DNA of 64,000 bases from Planctomycetota bacterium (GTDB lineage: Bacteria; Planctomycetota; Planctomycetia; Pirellulales; Pirellulaceae). Below are positions 18,553 to 26,785 of the stretch, one piece after another. The notes below the pieces were generated by a model. It was not told the origin of the DNA. It did no database searches and saw only the letters and a list, made by a program, of their open reading frames with translations. The position numbers were made by a program, and so were the translations under genes. The stretch's first letter is position 1. Every line of letters begins with the position of its first letter. Location: positions 1 to 64,000 of the forward strand of contig JAPLNL010000114.1 of the NCBI GenBank assembly GCA_026692905.1. Direction: 5' to 3'.

Positions 18553-18736
18553 AGCCGTGAAACGCAACGCTGTTTCGCATTTTGCAGCGAAACTCGTCAA
18601 GAGTTTCTGTGGTTTACGCAAGGCAGCCGAAAGTCTTGACGACTTTCGCTACAGAAAAGTCCAATTTACATTGAGCAGAATGCGAAACAGCTTTGCGTGA
18701 AACGGCGCTACTAAACCGTGGCGCCGTTTCACGGCT
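18553..18736. repeat. Nested palindromes: family A inside a 24-bp inverted repeat inside family C
   Basis: The outer layer is AGCCGTGAAACG (18553-18564) and CGTTTCACGGCT (18725-18736). Inside is a 24-bp imperfect inverted repeat (18562-18585 and 18675-18698; 22 of 24 match). Inside that is an inverted copy of the twin-hairpin family A (18586-18654). The order suggests successive insertions. The space lies between the HlyD gene's 5' end and the DUF1552 gene's 3' end. Confidence 0.75.
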
Positions 18737-18737
18737 C

Positions 18738-18815
18738 TGGTATTCATGCGTCTAGAAACCGTGGGGCGAGCCCCACGGCTACACAGTGTCGCCGCTATCG
18801 CGGCTAAGCAACGAA
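18738..18815. repeat. Family C repeat (ACCGTGGGGCGAGCCCCACGG), copy 1
   Basis: Contains TCTAGAAACC, then the palindrome CCGTGGGGC/GCCCCACGG, then CTACACAGTGTCGCCGCTAT, then CGCGGCTAAG. An almost identical block is found at 56960-57040. It directly follows the nested palindromes at 18553-18736, in the same order as in the second copy. Confidence 0.8.
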
Positions 18816-18898
18816 ATGATCATCGCATAAGCACTGGTTCTTATGCTCCTGCCGGGGAACTAGCAAACTCCAGGAAGTTTTACAACTTCCTCTACGGC

Positions 18899-20236
18899 CT
18901 AAACCAAACCCGTGAGAGCCCCGTCAGCGCAATGACCAGGGTTACCAAAGGATTTTTCAGGATACCCCATCGCTTCACAAAAACTCATCAGCAGACGATT
19001 GTGTGGCACTTTCTTGAAATCCAACGCCTGCCCCATCTTGAAGCCTAAACCGCCCCCTACCAGAACGAATGGGATGTTGTCTCGAGTATGCGAATTCCCC
19101 TTGCCCAATTCGTTCGTCCATACCAGGGTGGTGTTGTCCAACATCGAGCCTCCACCGCCTGGTTCAGGTGTTTCCGCCAACCGCTTCGCTAGATACGCGA
19201 CTTGTTCGCAGTACCAAGTATTGATCTTGATCAATTTTTCATAAGCGGCTTCGTTCGAGTCTGGCTCGTGAGACAGATGGTGATGCCCCTCTTCGATGCC
19301 GAGCCATTTCATCTTGGGCTCGCCAACGCTATTGGTTATTTGAAACGTCGCGATTCTTGCAAAGTCCGCTGCGAAACTGTTCACCATCAAATCCATCTGC
19401 ATGCGAGTGATTTGGGGGATGTTGTCATTTTTCTCTTCGACATTTGCCGCAAGCTTGGGAACCGCGTGGCCCACGTCTCCCTTTCGCGATTGCAACTCGA
19501 CCTCGGACTTGAGCTCCTTTTCGATCTCACGAACCATGCTGACGTGATCTTGCAACATACGTCGATCTTCCGCACTCAACAACTGCTCGACTTTGCGGAA
19601 ATCATCGGTCAGATCATCGAGGACGCTCGCCAACAATGCACGGTTTTTCGTTTGTCCATACAGTTTGTCGAACATTTGATACGGATTGTCGATGGGAGCC
19701 ACTGGCTGATTGGGGCCGGCATAAGACATGCGCGTCCAGGTGTCCGCTCGCTCTGGCACCATGACACCAAATTCGAGCGAACCGAAACGTGTTTGCGTAT
19801 TCGGGTTGGCTTGTAGTTTGTTCTTGAGATGCTGGTCGACCGAGATACCCTTGGACCAACCAGCCGGTGTATCCGAACCTCCTTGGACATCCCCGGGAAA
19901 CAACTCGATCCCGGTCAACAAGCAGCCGATTCCTCGCATGTGCCCGTCGCCATCCCCCTTGATGTGATTGCACACACCGTGCAACGTCATCACCTGACTC
20001 TTGAAATCCGCCAACGGATTCAAAATGCGTTTCAGTTCGAAATCGGTTCCTGTTTTTTCTGGCCAGAAGTGATCGGGGATGACGCCGTTTGGACTGAAGA
20101 TAAATACCAGTCTTTGTTTGCGTTCCTTGGTGGCGGCGGCCCAGCCCAAAATCGGGAGACTGAGTACAAAATTTGCCGCTGCGGCACTAACGCCAGTCTT
20201 GAGCAAAAATTCGCGTCGGGAGACAAAAGAATGCAT
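18899..20236 (-). CDS. DUF1552 secreted protein with Tat signal
   Basis: A 445-residue exported protein of the planctomycete DUF1552 family. The N-terminus [10 protein letters not shown], followed by a hydrophobic stretch, is a twin-arginine signal. The mature domain resembles the sulfatase/alkaline-phosphatase-like fold (related to DUF1501), with [23 protein letters not shown] and the late [26 protein letters not shown] segment. It sits 9 bp downstream of the DUF1592 cytochrome gene, and the two families almost always occur as neighbours in this phylum, so they probably act together in the periplasm. The biochemical role is unknown. Confidence 0.93.
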   Translation of the reverse strand: MHSFVSRREFLLKTGVSAAAANFVLSLPILGWAAATKERKQRLVFIFSPNGVIPDHFWPEKTGTDFELKRILNPLADFKSQVMTLHGVCNHIKGDGDGHMRGIGCLLTGIELFPGDVQGGSDTPAGWSKGISVDQHLKNKLQANPNTQTRFGSLEFGVMVPERADTWTRMSYAGPNQPVAPIDNPYQMFDKLYGQTKNRALLASVLDDLTDDFRKVEQLLSAEDRRMLQDHVSMVREIEKELKSEVELQSRKGDVGHAVPKLAANVEEKNDNIPQITRMQMDLMVNSFAADFARIATFQITNSVGEPKMKWLGIEEGHHHLSHEPDSNEAAYEKLIKINTWYCEQVAYLAKRLAETPEPGGGGSMLDNTTLVWTNELGKGNSHTRDNIPFVLVGGGLGFKMGQALDFKKVPHNRLLMSFCEAMGYPEKSFGNPGHCADGALTGLV

Positions 20237-20245
20237 GGATAATCC

Positions 20246-22600
20246 CTATTTAGTTATCGAAGGATCGCGAGTCGCTGCGATGACAGCGATCTCTGCGACC
20301 AGTTCGTTCATATTGAAATTGCTTTTTCGAAATCTGTCCGTCAATTCGTCCAACGTGTTGGGGCCGAACGCTGCTGGGGGTTGCTTTACAAAATGGTGGA
20401 ATGCTCGCGTTACGAAAGCTCGGTGGGCATCGTCGCTTCCGACAATATAATCGACCAGTTCGCGTGGGCCACTAAAGGAAACTTCTCTGCCGCTCCGTTC
20501 AAGGTAACTTCCAACAGGATTGATCGGCTTTGCCCTTTCTTGCCCGCGAAACTTACCCACAGCATCGAAATTCTCCAATACAAATCCTAACCCATTGATC
20601 TTCGTGTGGCAAACCTGGCAGTTATCGGGACTGGTCTGCAAAGCCACGCGCTCGCGTGTTGTCAAATCGGGATGAAGGTCTGGACTGAGAGGCGAGAACG
20701 CTTCGTTGGGTACCCTGAGTATACGGCCAAAAACATTTCGAATCAAAAATACCCCGCGGTGGATAGGCGACGTCGAATCGTGGTACGACATTCCACTCAT
20801 CAAATAGGGGTGAGTGAGCACGCCAAAACTGTTTTGAGGATCGCTTACCGAACGACGCACACGCGGGATCGGATTATCGGCGGGAGCCCCCGTGATCGCT
20901 TCGGCACTTTCCAAGGGCAACGGCTTCCAAGCTTCGCCGTAGAACGCAGCCAATCGATCTGTCGTCATCGACCAATCCGCCAAGAACAACTGCCGGAAGT
21001 CACTTGATTCGCTTTGAACGACTTCGTCCAGGAACGCATCGAGCGAATCTCTCAAGTCACTAACGACCCCTGCATCGAAGCCGGCAAACATACTCTCATT
21101 CTTGGTAATCTCGTTGAATCGCTTGACATTCAGCCACTCGTGAAGCATGTCACGCAACTTGGCGCGTGTTCGATAGTCTTTTACAAATTCTCTCGCGACG
21201 CCACGCAAGGCATTAGGATCTTCCCATTCCTTTGCTCGAATCTTTTTGATGAGCCAATCGTCGCAAGGCAACGAGTCAAATAGCGTTAAGGTAAGTCGAT
21301 TCAGATGTCGGGCGGAAAGAGACTGCCCCTGGTCCGCCAATGGATACAAGAACCTAGGCGACTTGAGTGAGACCAACACGGATCGCTGGATCGCTTCGAT
21401 GTCATCCTCAGTAGAGTCCACTTGATGATCGACGTACCTCGCTTTGAGTTCGTCATCAAGCGGGGCTCGGAAGGCGGTCGATACGATCTCGGATAGAAAA
21501 GCTCGGAGTTGTGCTCGATTTTCGTCGGGATCGTTTTTGTGCTTTCTACGATAGTCCGGCCATAATTCTTCGGCCGCGGCTTGCGAGAATTCGACCGCTG
21601 CAGCCGTTGTGGATTCGTCCCATTGGCGATTGATCGCAACCCCACGCTCAAATCCATAGCTTCGATCATCCGGCGGCAAGTCACATCCTAAAGAAAATGT
21701 CGGGGGCGACCATTCCTGAATGAAATTCTTTACTGGGATAATCTGCTCCGTTCCATTCGGTGGAATCCAGGAGACGGAAACGCTTGCTGGTGGCTTTTCT
21801 GTCTTGCGTTCACGCTGAATGAAATCAATTTTGAATGGGTATACGCGACCCGCCGTCAACATGACGGTGCTTCGAAACTCGACCTTGTCACCCGACTGCA
21901 CGTGATTGTTGATGAGTTGCCGCCCGATTTTGCCGAAGTCCATAACAAACGAGCAAGTGCTACGGACGATGATCTCATGACGGCCCGTGGCGTTGGCAAG
22001 GATGCCTCCTTCCCAAAAAATGTAGAACCCCTTTGGATCGATTCCTTCACCGGGCGCGTCATGCCCGAAATCGAAACGGATCACAGGATCAATGCGCTCA
22101 ATTTTTTTGTTTTCTTTCTTGAACCGCGGGCCGTCAAAGTAAATCGCTTTGACGCCGCGTTTGTCGGTAGGCTTGGGCGTACCGTGAAAATGCCCATATA
22201 AATCGGCGAGACTCTGTCGAAGCTGTGGGCCAGTCAATCGAGCCAATCCAACTCGCGGTGGACGATTTCGCACTTGTGCAGAATCGCTGTAAAACTGATC
22301 AAACACATAAGCCGCAACCGCTTCGGCATCGCCTCCGATGCAAGACCCAGGATCGTCCTCGGGCATGGTCTCCGCAATCTGTTTTTCAAGCTCCTTGCGA
22401 CTGGCGTCCCCGACGAGCGGCTCAGCGTATTCCTTGGTGCCCCCCTCTCCATTCGCCCCATGACACGATGCGCACTTGGACTGATAGATTAACGCACCTT
22501 TCTCCTTGAGATCGTCCACGCTGGCTCCGCTGGTCCATTCCGAGCAAATGGAACTCAATGCAATCAGCAAAAAGGCGAGACGAAGTTGAATGTAGGCCAT
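20246..22600 (-). CDS. DUF1592/1588/1585 secreted cytochrome-like protein
   Basis: A 784-residue exported protein with the standard planctomycete domain train. It has a signal peptide (MAYIQLRLAFLLIALSSICS), a cytochrome c-like domain with CASCH (43-47), a segment of PA14-like appearance (about 190-300), then DUF1587/1595/1592, DUF1588 and DUF1585. A second CxxCH (CQVCH) is near the C-terminus. The start at 22600 is chosen over the in-frame ATG at 22771 because it begins the signal peptide. It is paired with the DUF1552 gene 9 bp downstream. Roles in surface polysaccharide handling have been proposed for such pairs elsewhere, but nothing here decides it. Confidence 0.92.
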   Translation of the reverse strand: MAYIQLRLAFLLIALSSICSEWTSGASVDDLKEKGALIYQSKCASCHGANGEGGTKEYAEPLVGDASRKELEKQIAETMPEDDPGSCIGGDAEAVAAYVFDQFYSDSAQVRNRPPRVGLARLTGPQLRQSLADLYGHFHGTPKPTDKRGVKAIYFDGPRFKKENKKIERIDPVIRFDFGHDAPGEGIDPKGFYIFWEGGILANATGRHEIIVRSTCSFVMDFGKIGRQLINNHVQSGDKVEFRSTVMLTAGRVYPFKIDFIQRERKTEKPPASVSVSWIPPNGTEQIIPVKNFIQEWSPPTFSLGCDLPPDDRSYGFERGVAINRQWDESTTAAAVEFSQAAAEELWPDYRRKHKNDPDENRAQLRAFLSEIVSTAFRAPLDDELKARYVDHQVDSTEDDIEAIQRSVLVSLKSPRFLYPLADQGQSLSARHLNRLTLTLFDSLPCDDWLIKKIRAKEWEDPNALRGVAREFVKDYRTRAKLRDMLHEWLNVKRFNEITKNESMFAGFDAGVVSDLRDSLDAFLDEVVQSESSDFRQLFLADWSMTTDRLAAFYGEAWKPLPLESAEAITGAPADNPIPRVRRSVSDPQNSFGVLTHPYLMSGMSYHDSTSPIHRGVFLIRNVFGRILRVPNEAFSPLSPDLHPDLTTRERVALQTSPDNCQVCHTKINGLGFVLENFDAVGKFRGQERAKPINPVGSYLERSGREVSFSGPRELVDYIVGSDDAHRAFVTRAFHHFVKQPPAAFGPNTLDELTDRFRKSNFNMNELVAEIAVIAATRDPSITK

Positions 22601-22813
22601 TGTCCGTGGTGGAAACGTTTGAGTTGAAAACTCGGGGAAGGGGAGTTCGGTTTGCTTGGGAAAACCGGAACCGAGCTCTTGGGAGGTGGGAATCGAAACC
22701 CGGAGGATGTCGACAAGTGTATTGTACCTAATCGGCAACAAAGGCAAGCCAAACCAAGCCTTTTTCTCCATGTCGCCTTTTTCTGCATGTAGCGTTGCCT
22801 GCTAAGTGCCGAG

Positions 22814-23767
22814 CTAAACCGCGTCTCCAATTGGTTTTCCCCGATAACACATCCGAAAGCCAGCTTTCCGCAAAATCCAAAAGACCAATATCGGCGATAG
22901 ACTCAAGACGATTCCGGTGGCGGTGGAGCTTACGAAAACCTCCTTCAGCTTCAATTTTGAAGAGTCGCAATCAAATATGGGATCGGTAAAGGGCAAAAGG
23001 TAGGCAATCAACAGCCAAACTGCGGAATGTGCAGCGACTAAACCACAAGCGGAAAACACACGAAGCAGGCTTGAGAAATTTCTCCCCCCAAGCGCCCACT
23101 GCAAATACGCATAAGCCCACGTCAAGTAGAACGTGACGGCCAATACGAGCAAGTTTCTCACGATCGAAATGTTATTTTCGGCATTCTTAAATAGGCTCGG
23201 AACCGTCACACCCCGAACTTGCATTATTTTGACAAGGATTGCCATAAACACTGCAACCACAACAAAGGCCCCAAGAAAAGTTCGAGTGGTGATCATGGGT
23301 TGCGATTCCAAATGATCTTCAGCTGCAAGAAGGGTCTGGTTGGACATCTTGCACGGTAACCATCCCAACAGCACCATTGGCAACATAAAGCATAAAGAAA
23401 ATGGAAGCGTTAATAGCGCACCGACTAGCACGAACCCTAAACTCATCGCTGCTAAATTACCTCCAGCTCCAAAAGCAACATCGTAGATTTGAAAGCAAAT
23501 ACCGACAGCAAACGCTGTGGAGACAAAAAGAAAAGAGCAAACCGAGGATGCTGTCATGAAACGAAGGATTCCATCTCCAGGGTTAAGCAAAATCCAAACG
23601 GAAACGGATGCGGACATTCCCAAGAGAAAAAATAGAACGAAGGCAAAAAGATTCGTAGAAAATTGCCTCCAGACGAGCCAACCGAGCAGGAACAGTATGA
23701 CATGCAAGGCCACGAGCCTGCGGGAGCAATTAAAAGATGGCGATCTAGACTCTAACCGCGATGCCAT
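22814..23767 (-). CDS. Polytopic membrane protein, unknown function
   Basis: A 317-residue integral membrane protein with about eight predicted helices spread over its length (for example LVALHVILFLLGWLVW, LFAFVLFFLLGMSASVSVWILL, FLGAFVVVAVFMAILVKIM and GIVLSLSPILVFWILRKAG). I recognise no catalytic motif or family. The start at 23767 is chosen because it lies 8 bp after the stop of the ferredoxin reductase gene and gives a short basic leader. The upstream in-frame ATG would translate the reductase gene in another frame. Probably cotranscribed with the reductase. Confidence 0.8.
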   Translation of the reverse strand: MASRLESRSPSFNCSRRLVALHVILFLLGWLVWRQFSTNLFAFVLFFLLGMSASVSVWILLNPGDGILRFMTASSVCSFLFVSTAFAVGICFQIYDVAFGAGGNLAAMSLGFVLVGALLTLPFSLCFMLPMVLLGWLPCKMSNQTLLAAEDHLESQPMITTRTFLGAFVVVAVFMAILVKIMQVRGVTVPSLFKNAENNISIVRNLLVLAVTFYLTWAYAYLQWALGGRNFSSLLRVFSACGLVAAHSAVWLLIAYLLPFTDPIFDCDSSKLKLKEVFVSSTATGIVLSLSPILVFWILRKAGFRMCYRGKPIGDAV

Positions 23768-23775
23768 GATTTCAC

Positions 23776-24522
23776 TCACCAATATCGTTCTACCACGACA
23801 TGACCAGGAGCAGACTTTTTGTGTCGCAGCATGCCGCGATCCTTTAACAACGCTTCGACGTCGTCCAACATCTGAGGATTGCCGCACATCATGACCGCGC
23901 AATTCGACGGTGTCATCGCATTTTCAGCTATCGATTCCAAGGAGCCGTTTTCCATGGCCGTCGTAATCCGTCCGGAGATGGCACCTTGCACCTCGGCCCG
24001 CGAAACGACTGGAATGAAATGAAATCGTCCGCCATACTCTTCCTTGATCTGGCTTAGTTCTTCCAGGTAAGCCAAATCGGTTGCGTAGCGAACACCATGA
24101 ACCAAGACCACGTTTTTATGTCGCTCCCAAATAGTCTGCTCTCGCAGCATCGCAATGTAAGGAGCCAATCCGGTGCCGGTTGCGAGTAACCAAATCGTTT
24201 CGGCTTCGGGGGTGTGAGAAAGCGTGAATCCCCCCGTTGCCTTGGCCGACACGTCGATCGACGCACCTACCTCAAGCGACCATAGTCGTGGCGTCAATTC
24301 GCCGCCATCCACTCGGACGATGAAGAAATCGAGGGTCTCGGAATGCGGTGAAGCGACTGAGTATGGGCGATGCAAGTGCTTTTCCGGTGTTTCCACTCCC
24401 ACCTGGAGGAACTGCCCCGACTCAAAAGCCGAGACCCCTGGGCAATGAACCGATAGCGTGAACAGGCCATCGGACCAAACATGCTTTCTCGCAATTTTGC
24501 CAGATATCCACTGGAGAGCCAT
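23776..24522 (-). CDS. fpr: Ferredoxin--NADP reductase
   Basis: A 248-residue flavoenzyme of the bacterial Fpr type, transferring electrons between NADPH and ferredoxin/flavodoxin in the cytoplasm. FAD-binding motif RPYS (52-55), NADP-binding GTGLAPYIAMLRE (from about 116), a later MMCGNPQML, and the C-terminal aromatic ending VVERYW typical of bacterial Fpr. The start at 24522 gives the normal family length and has AAGGAA about 11 nt upstream; an ATG at 24597 would add 25 unrelated residues. It is followed 8 bp later by the polytopic membrane protein gene. Confidence 0.93.
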   Translation of the reverse strand: MALQWISGKIARKHVWSDGLFTLSVHCPGVSAFESGQFLQVGVETPEKHLHRPYSVASPHSETLDFFIVRVDGGELTPRLWSLEVGASIDVSAKATGGFTLSHTPEAETIWLLATGTGLAPYIAMLREQTIWERHKNVVLVHGVRYATDLAYLEELSQIKEEYGGRFHFIPVVSRAEVQGAISGRITTAMENGSLESIAENAMTPSNCAVMMCGNPQMLDDVEALLKDRGMLRHKKSAPGHVVVERYW

Positions 24523-24767
24523 AACCCAAGTTTCCTTGCGGGAGTGACGGGAGAGAGGAGTCGACGGATCGATTTGTCTATCGTATCGCTTTCCCAAGGG
24601 CGCTTGGGGTTGAATCGGCGTCCAATTTTTTTTTGCAAGAAAATTTTGCCGTCAAAAACGCTTTGACCAGACGTGTCCACGGTCTGGCGATCATGGAAGC
24701 AACCGAATCGGATTTGGCGAGTGCCAAGTACGTCGAATGCAACCCGTGAACTCGCGAGAACTGGATT

Positions 24768-25094
24768 ATGGCGACTGTAACATCCCCAACGACTTCCCAA
24801 TATATTCAGCAAGCTTTCAACTGGGACGAACTCGAATCGAAACCAGTGATGGCCAAGACGCCTGCCGACGATTGCTACACCGCCGTTGCAGCCCGTTCGG
24901 GACGCAGCACAAATCCGATGACCGTTCCAACGTACTCGACGAGCAGCTCAACAAGACGTGGACGTTGCGAACATGTCGGCGGAATCCTGGCATCGGTACT
25001 AGAACGCTACGGAATCGGTATCGATGAGCTCATCGCCGAAATCGACGGTTTGAAGCAGTCAAGCAGGCACGATTCTTTAGGGAAAAAAGATTAG
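24768..25094 (+). CDS. Small hypothetical protein
   Basis: A 108-residue soluble protein, divergent from the ferredoxin reductase gene. The N-terminal two thirds are low in hydrophobics and rich in Thr and Ser. The C-terminus, HVGGILASVLERYGIGIDELIAEIDGLK, predicts a well-formed amphipathic helix region. I recognise no family. Reasons to accept it: a consistent reading frame, its own divergent promoter space, and a strong inverted repeat starting right at its stop. Reasons for doubt: short length and no clear Shine-Dalgarno. Confidence 0.6.
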   Translation: MATVTSPTTSQYIQQAFNWDELESKPVMAKTPADDCYTAVAARSGRSTNPMTVPTYSTSSSTRRGRCEHVGGILASVLERYGIGIDELIAEIDGLKQSSRHDSLGKKD

Positions 25095-25168
25095 CCGGAG
25101 GGCGCTAGCCCCGGTTTCCTAGGGTGCTCGACATTCGTCGAGAACCGGGGCTAGCGCCCGCCGGCTAA
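25091..25168. repeat. Family D long inverted repeat, copy 2
   Basis: Arms of about 27 bp (25091-25117 and 25142-25168) share TTAGCCGG, GGGCGCTAGCCCCGGTT and their complements, with one or two mismatches. The 24-nt loop contains the CTCGAC...GTCGAG submotif found also in copies at 34650 and 40375. It lies between two converging genes and may also serve as a terminator. Confidence 0.8.
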
Positions 25169-25208
25169 TGGACCAGCAAACACATTTCACTGGGCTTAGC
25201 AGACATCC

Positions 25209-26246
25209 CTACCCACCGATTTGGTACATGGCTCGTTCTGGCTGCTTGAAGTCGCTCGAAGAAATTCCATGCGAAGCATACTTACTTTGGATGCAGCTTG
25301 CAGCGATGTCGTATATGACTTGATCGCTAGCACCTGTTTCACATGCCCCTTTCAAATCCCACTCTTCGCGGCCGAAAAGGCAGTTGCGCAACTTCCCGTC
25401 CGCCGTCAATCGAATGCGATTGCATGACTTGCAAAAAGGTTGCGATACCGGGTCGATGAACCCAACCCCCCCTTGCCCATCTGCGAAACCGAAATCCGAT
25501 GCTGGTTGCGAGGGATCGAGTCGATCGATAGGAGTTAAGGGGCCAAAATGGGTTTCCAGGTGCAATCGTAATTCATGGCCATTGACGACCTGATCTTGAC
25601 TCCATTGCCGATCCGCATCGAGTGGCATGAATTCAATGAAACGAATAAACAGATTTCGCTGCCTCGCGAACTCAACCAAGGGAACACAATCCTGCAAATT
25701 GATTTCGCGGAGCACCAAAGCGTTCAGCCTCACTTTCAGACGGCTTGAAACTGCCGCATCGATTCCCGCAAGCACTTGATCGAGTCCGTCACGCCTCGAT
25801 ATCTCTCGGAACGCATTTTCTCGCAATGTGTCCAACGAAATGTTGATGTGCGTCAAACCGGCTTTCTCCAGCGAAACGATCTTGTCGGTCAAGAGCATCG
25901 CATTGGTTGTCATGGCAATCTGCCGCAAGCCTGGGGTGACAGCAAGCTGCTCAATGAGCTTCTCTAGATTCGGACGCATCAGCGGTTCGCCGCCTGTTAG
26001 TCTTATCTTGTGCACGCCAGCTCTCGCAAAGATAGACGCAATTCGGGCAATCGAATCGTATTTTAAAAGGCGATTTTGCGGCAAGAAGCCCAGCACGGTT
26101 TCAGGCATGCAATATCGGCATCGAATATTGCATGCGTCCGTAACGCTGATGCGAAGTGACTCGTGAACTCGTCCAAAGGAATCAACAAGGGGTGGCAGCA
26201 AATCGGGCGGATTTGGGGTTTGTGTGAGTTGGGCGGTTGGCGTCAT
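25209..26246 (-). CDS. moaA: GTP 3',8-cyclase MoaA
   Basis: A radical-SAM enzyme of molybdenum cofactor synthesis that converts GTP to 3',8-cyclo-7,8-dihydro-GTP. 345 residues. The N-terminal CxxxCxxC cluster is C39, C43 and C46 (in DACNIRCRYC). The C-terminal second cluster is C272, C275 and C289. The protein ends in the conserved Gly-Gly needed for activity in this family. The start at 26246 forms an ATGA overlap with the moaE stop; longer in-frame starts would run through moaE. It is the last gene of a coupled three-gene unit. Confidence 0.96.
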   Translation of the reverse strand: MTPTAQLTQTPNPPDLLPPLVDSFGRVHESLRISVTDACNIRCRYCMPETVLGFLPQNRLLKYDSIARIASIFARAGVHKIRLTGGEPLMRPNLEKLIEQLAVTPGLRQIAMTTNAMLLTDKIVSLEKAGLTHINISLDTLRENAFREISRRDGLDQVLAGIDAAVSSRLKVRLNALVLREINLQDCVPLVEFARQRNLFIRFIEFMPLDADRQWSQDQVVNGHELRLHLETHFGPLTPIDRLDPSQPASDFGFADGQGGVGFIDPVSQPFCKSCNRIRLTADGKLRNCLFGREEWDLKGACETGASDQVIYDIAASCIQSKYASHGISSSDFKQPERAMYQIGG

Positions 26247-26785
26247 GGTTTCACATTCGGGTGAATCCATTTGGGTGGCTGAGCAGCGAACCACTCTTTC
26301 TTCCAAATCGGAACCTGCTTCTTGAGTTCGTCGATCAACCACTTTCCAGCTTCGAACGCTTCCGAACGATGTGGAGTGCTCACGATTACCGCGACGCTCG
26401 GCTCCTTGACCTCGACACGTCCAAGTCGGTGAACCAGGGCAATGGTCCGAATTGGCCATCGCTGGCATGCAATTTGTTCCAGTTCCGTCAACTTGGCTAA
26501 CGCCATCACGCGGTACCCCTCGTATTCCAAATAGGCTGTTTCGGTCCGACCCGTCTCTGCGTTTCCGGTCCAACGCCGAGTTGAACCCAAAAACAAAACG
26601 GTAGCACCGCATTCGTCATGGGTCGATTCCGCCAAAAGTTTTTCGATTGGGATTGGGCCGTCGACTAATTCAACCATGTCGAGATTGGGGTTTCCTGTTG
26701 AATACAAGAGGTCCGAACGCAATAGGGCGAAAATTCGCCTTCGCTGACGCCCTGTCAGTTTAGTCGAATCCGCTGAACATGTCAT
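26243..26785 (-). CDS. moaE: Molybdopterin synthase large subunit MoaE
   Basis: The catalytic subunit of molybdopterin synthase, which inserts sulfur into cyclic pyranopterin monophosphate using MoaD thiocarboxylate. Family features are GATVLFLGSTRRWTG, LEYEGYRVMALAKL, HRLGRVEVKEPSVAVIVSTPHRSEAF, and the late KKQVPIWKKEWF. The start at 26785 makes an ATGA overlap with the upstream gene (180 residues). An internal ATG at 26677 (MVELVDGPIP) would give 144 residues, nearer the usual family length, so the first 36 residues may not be conserved. No moaD is seen in the window. Confidence 0.93.
   Translation of the reverse strand: MTCSADSTKLTGRQRRRIFALLRSDLLYSTGNPNLDMVELVDGPIPIEKLLAESTHDECGATVLFLGSTRRWTGNAETGRTETAYLEYEGYRVMALAKLTELEQIACQRWPIRTIALVHRLGRVEVKEPSVAVIVSTPHRSEAFEAGKWLIDELKKQVPIWKKEWFAAQPPKWIHPNVKP

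Noticed and set aside
26247-26612. N-terminal extension of moaA
   Set aside because: The extension is translated from moaE in another frame. The ATGA overlap start at 26246 gives the normal MoaA length.
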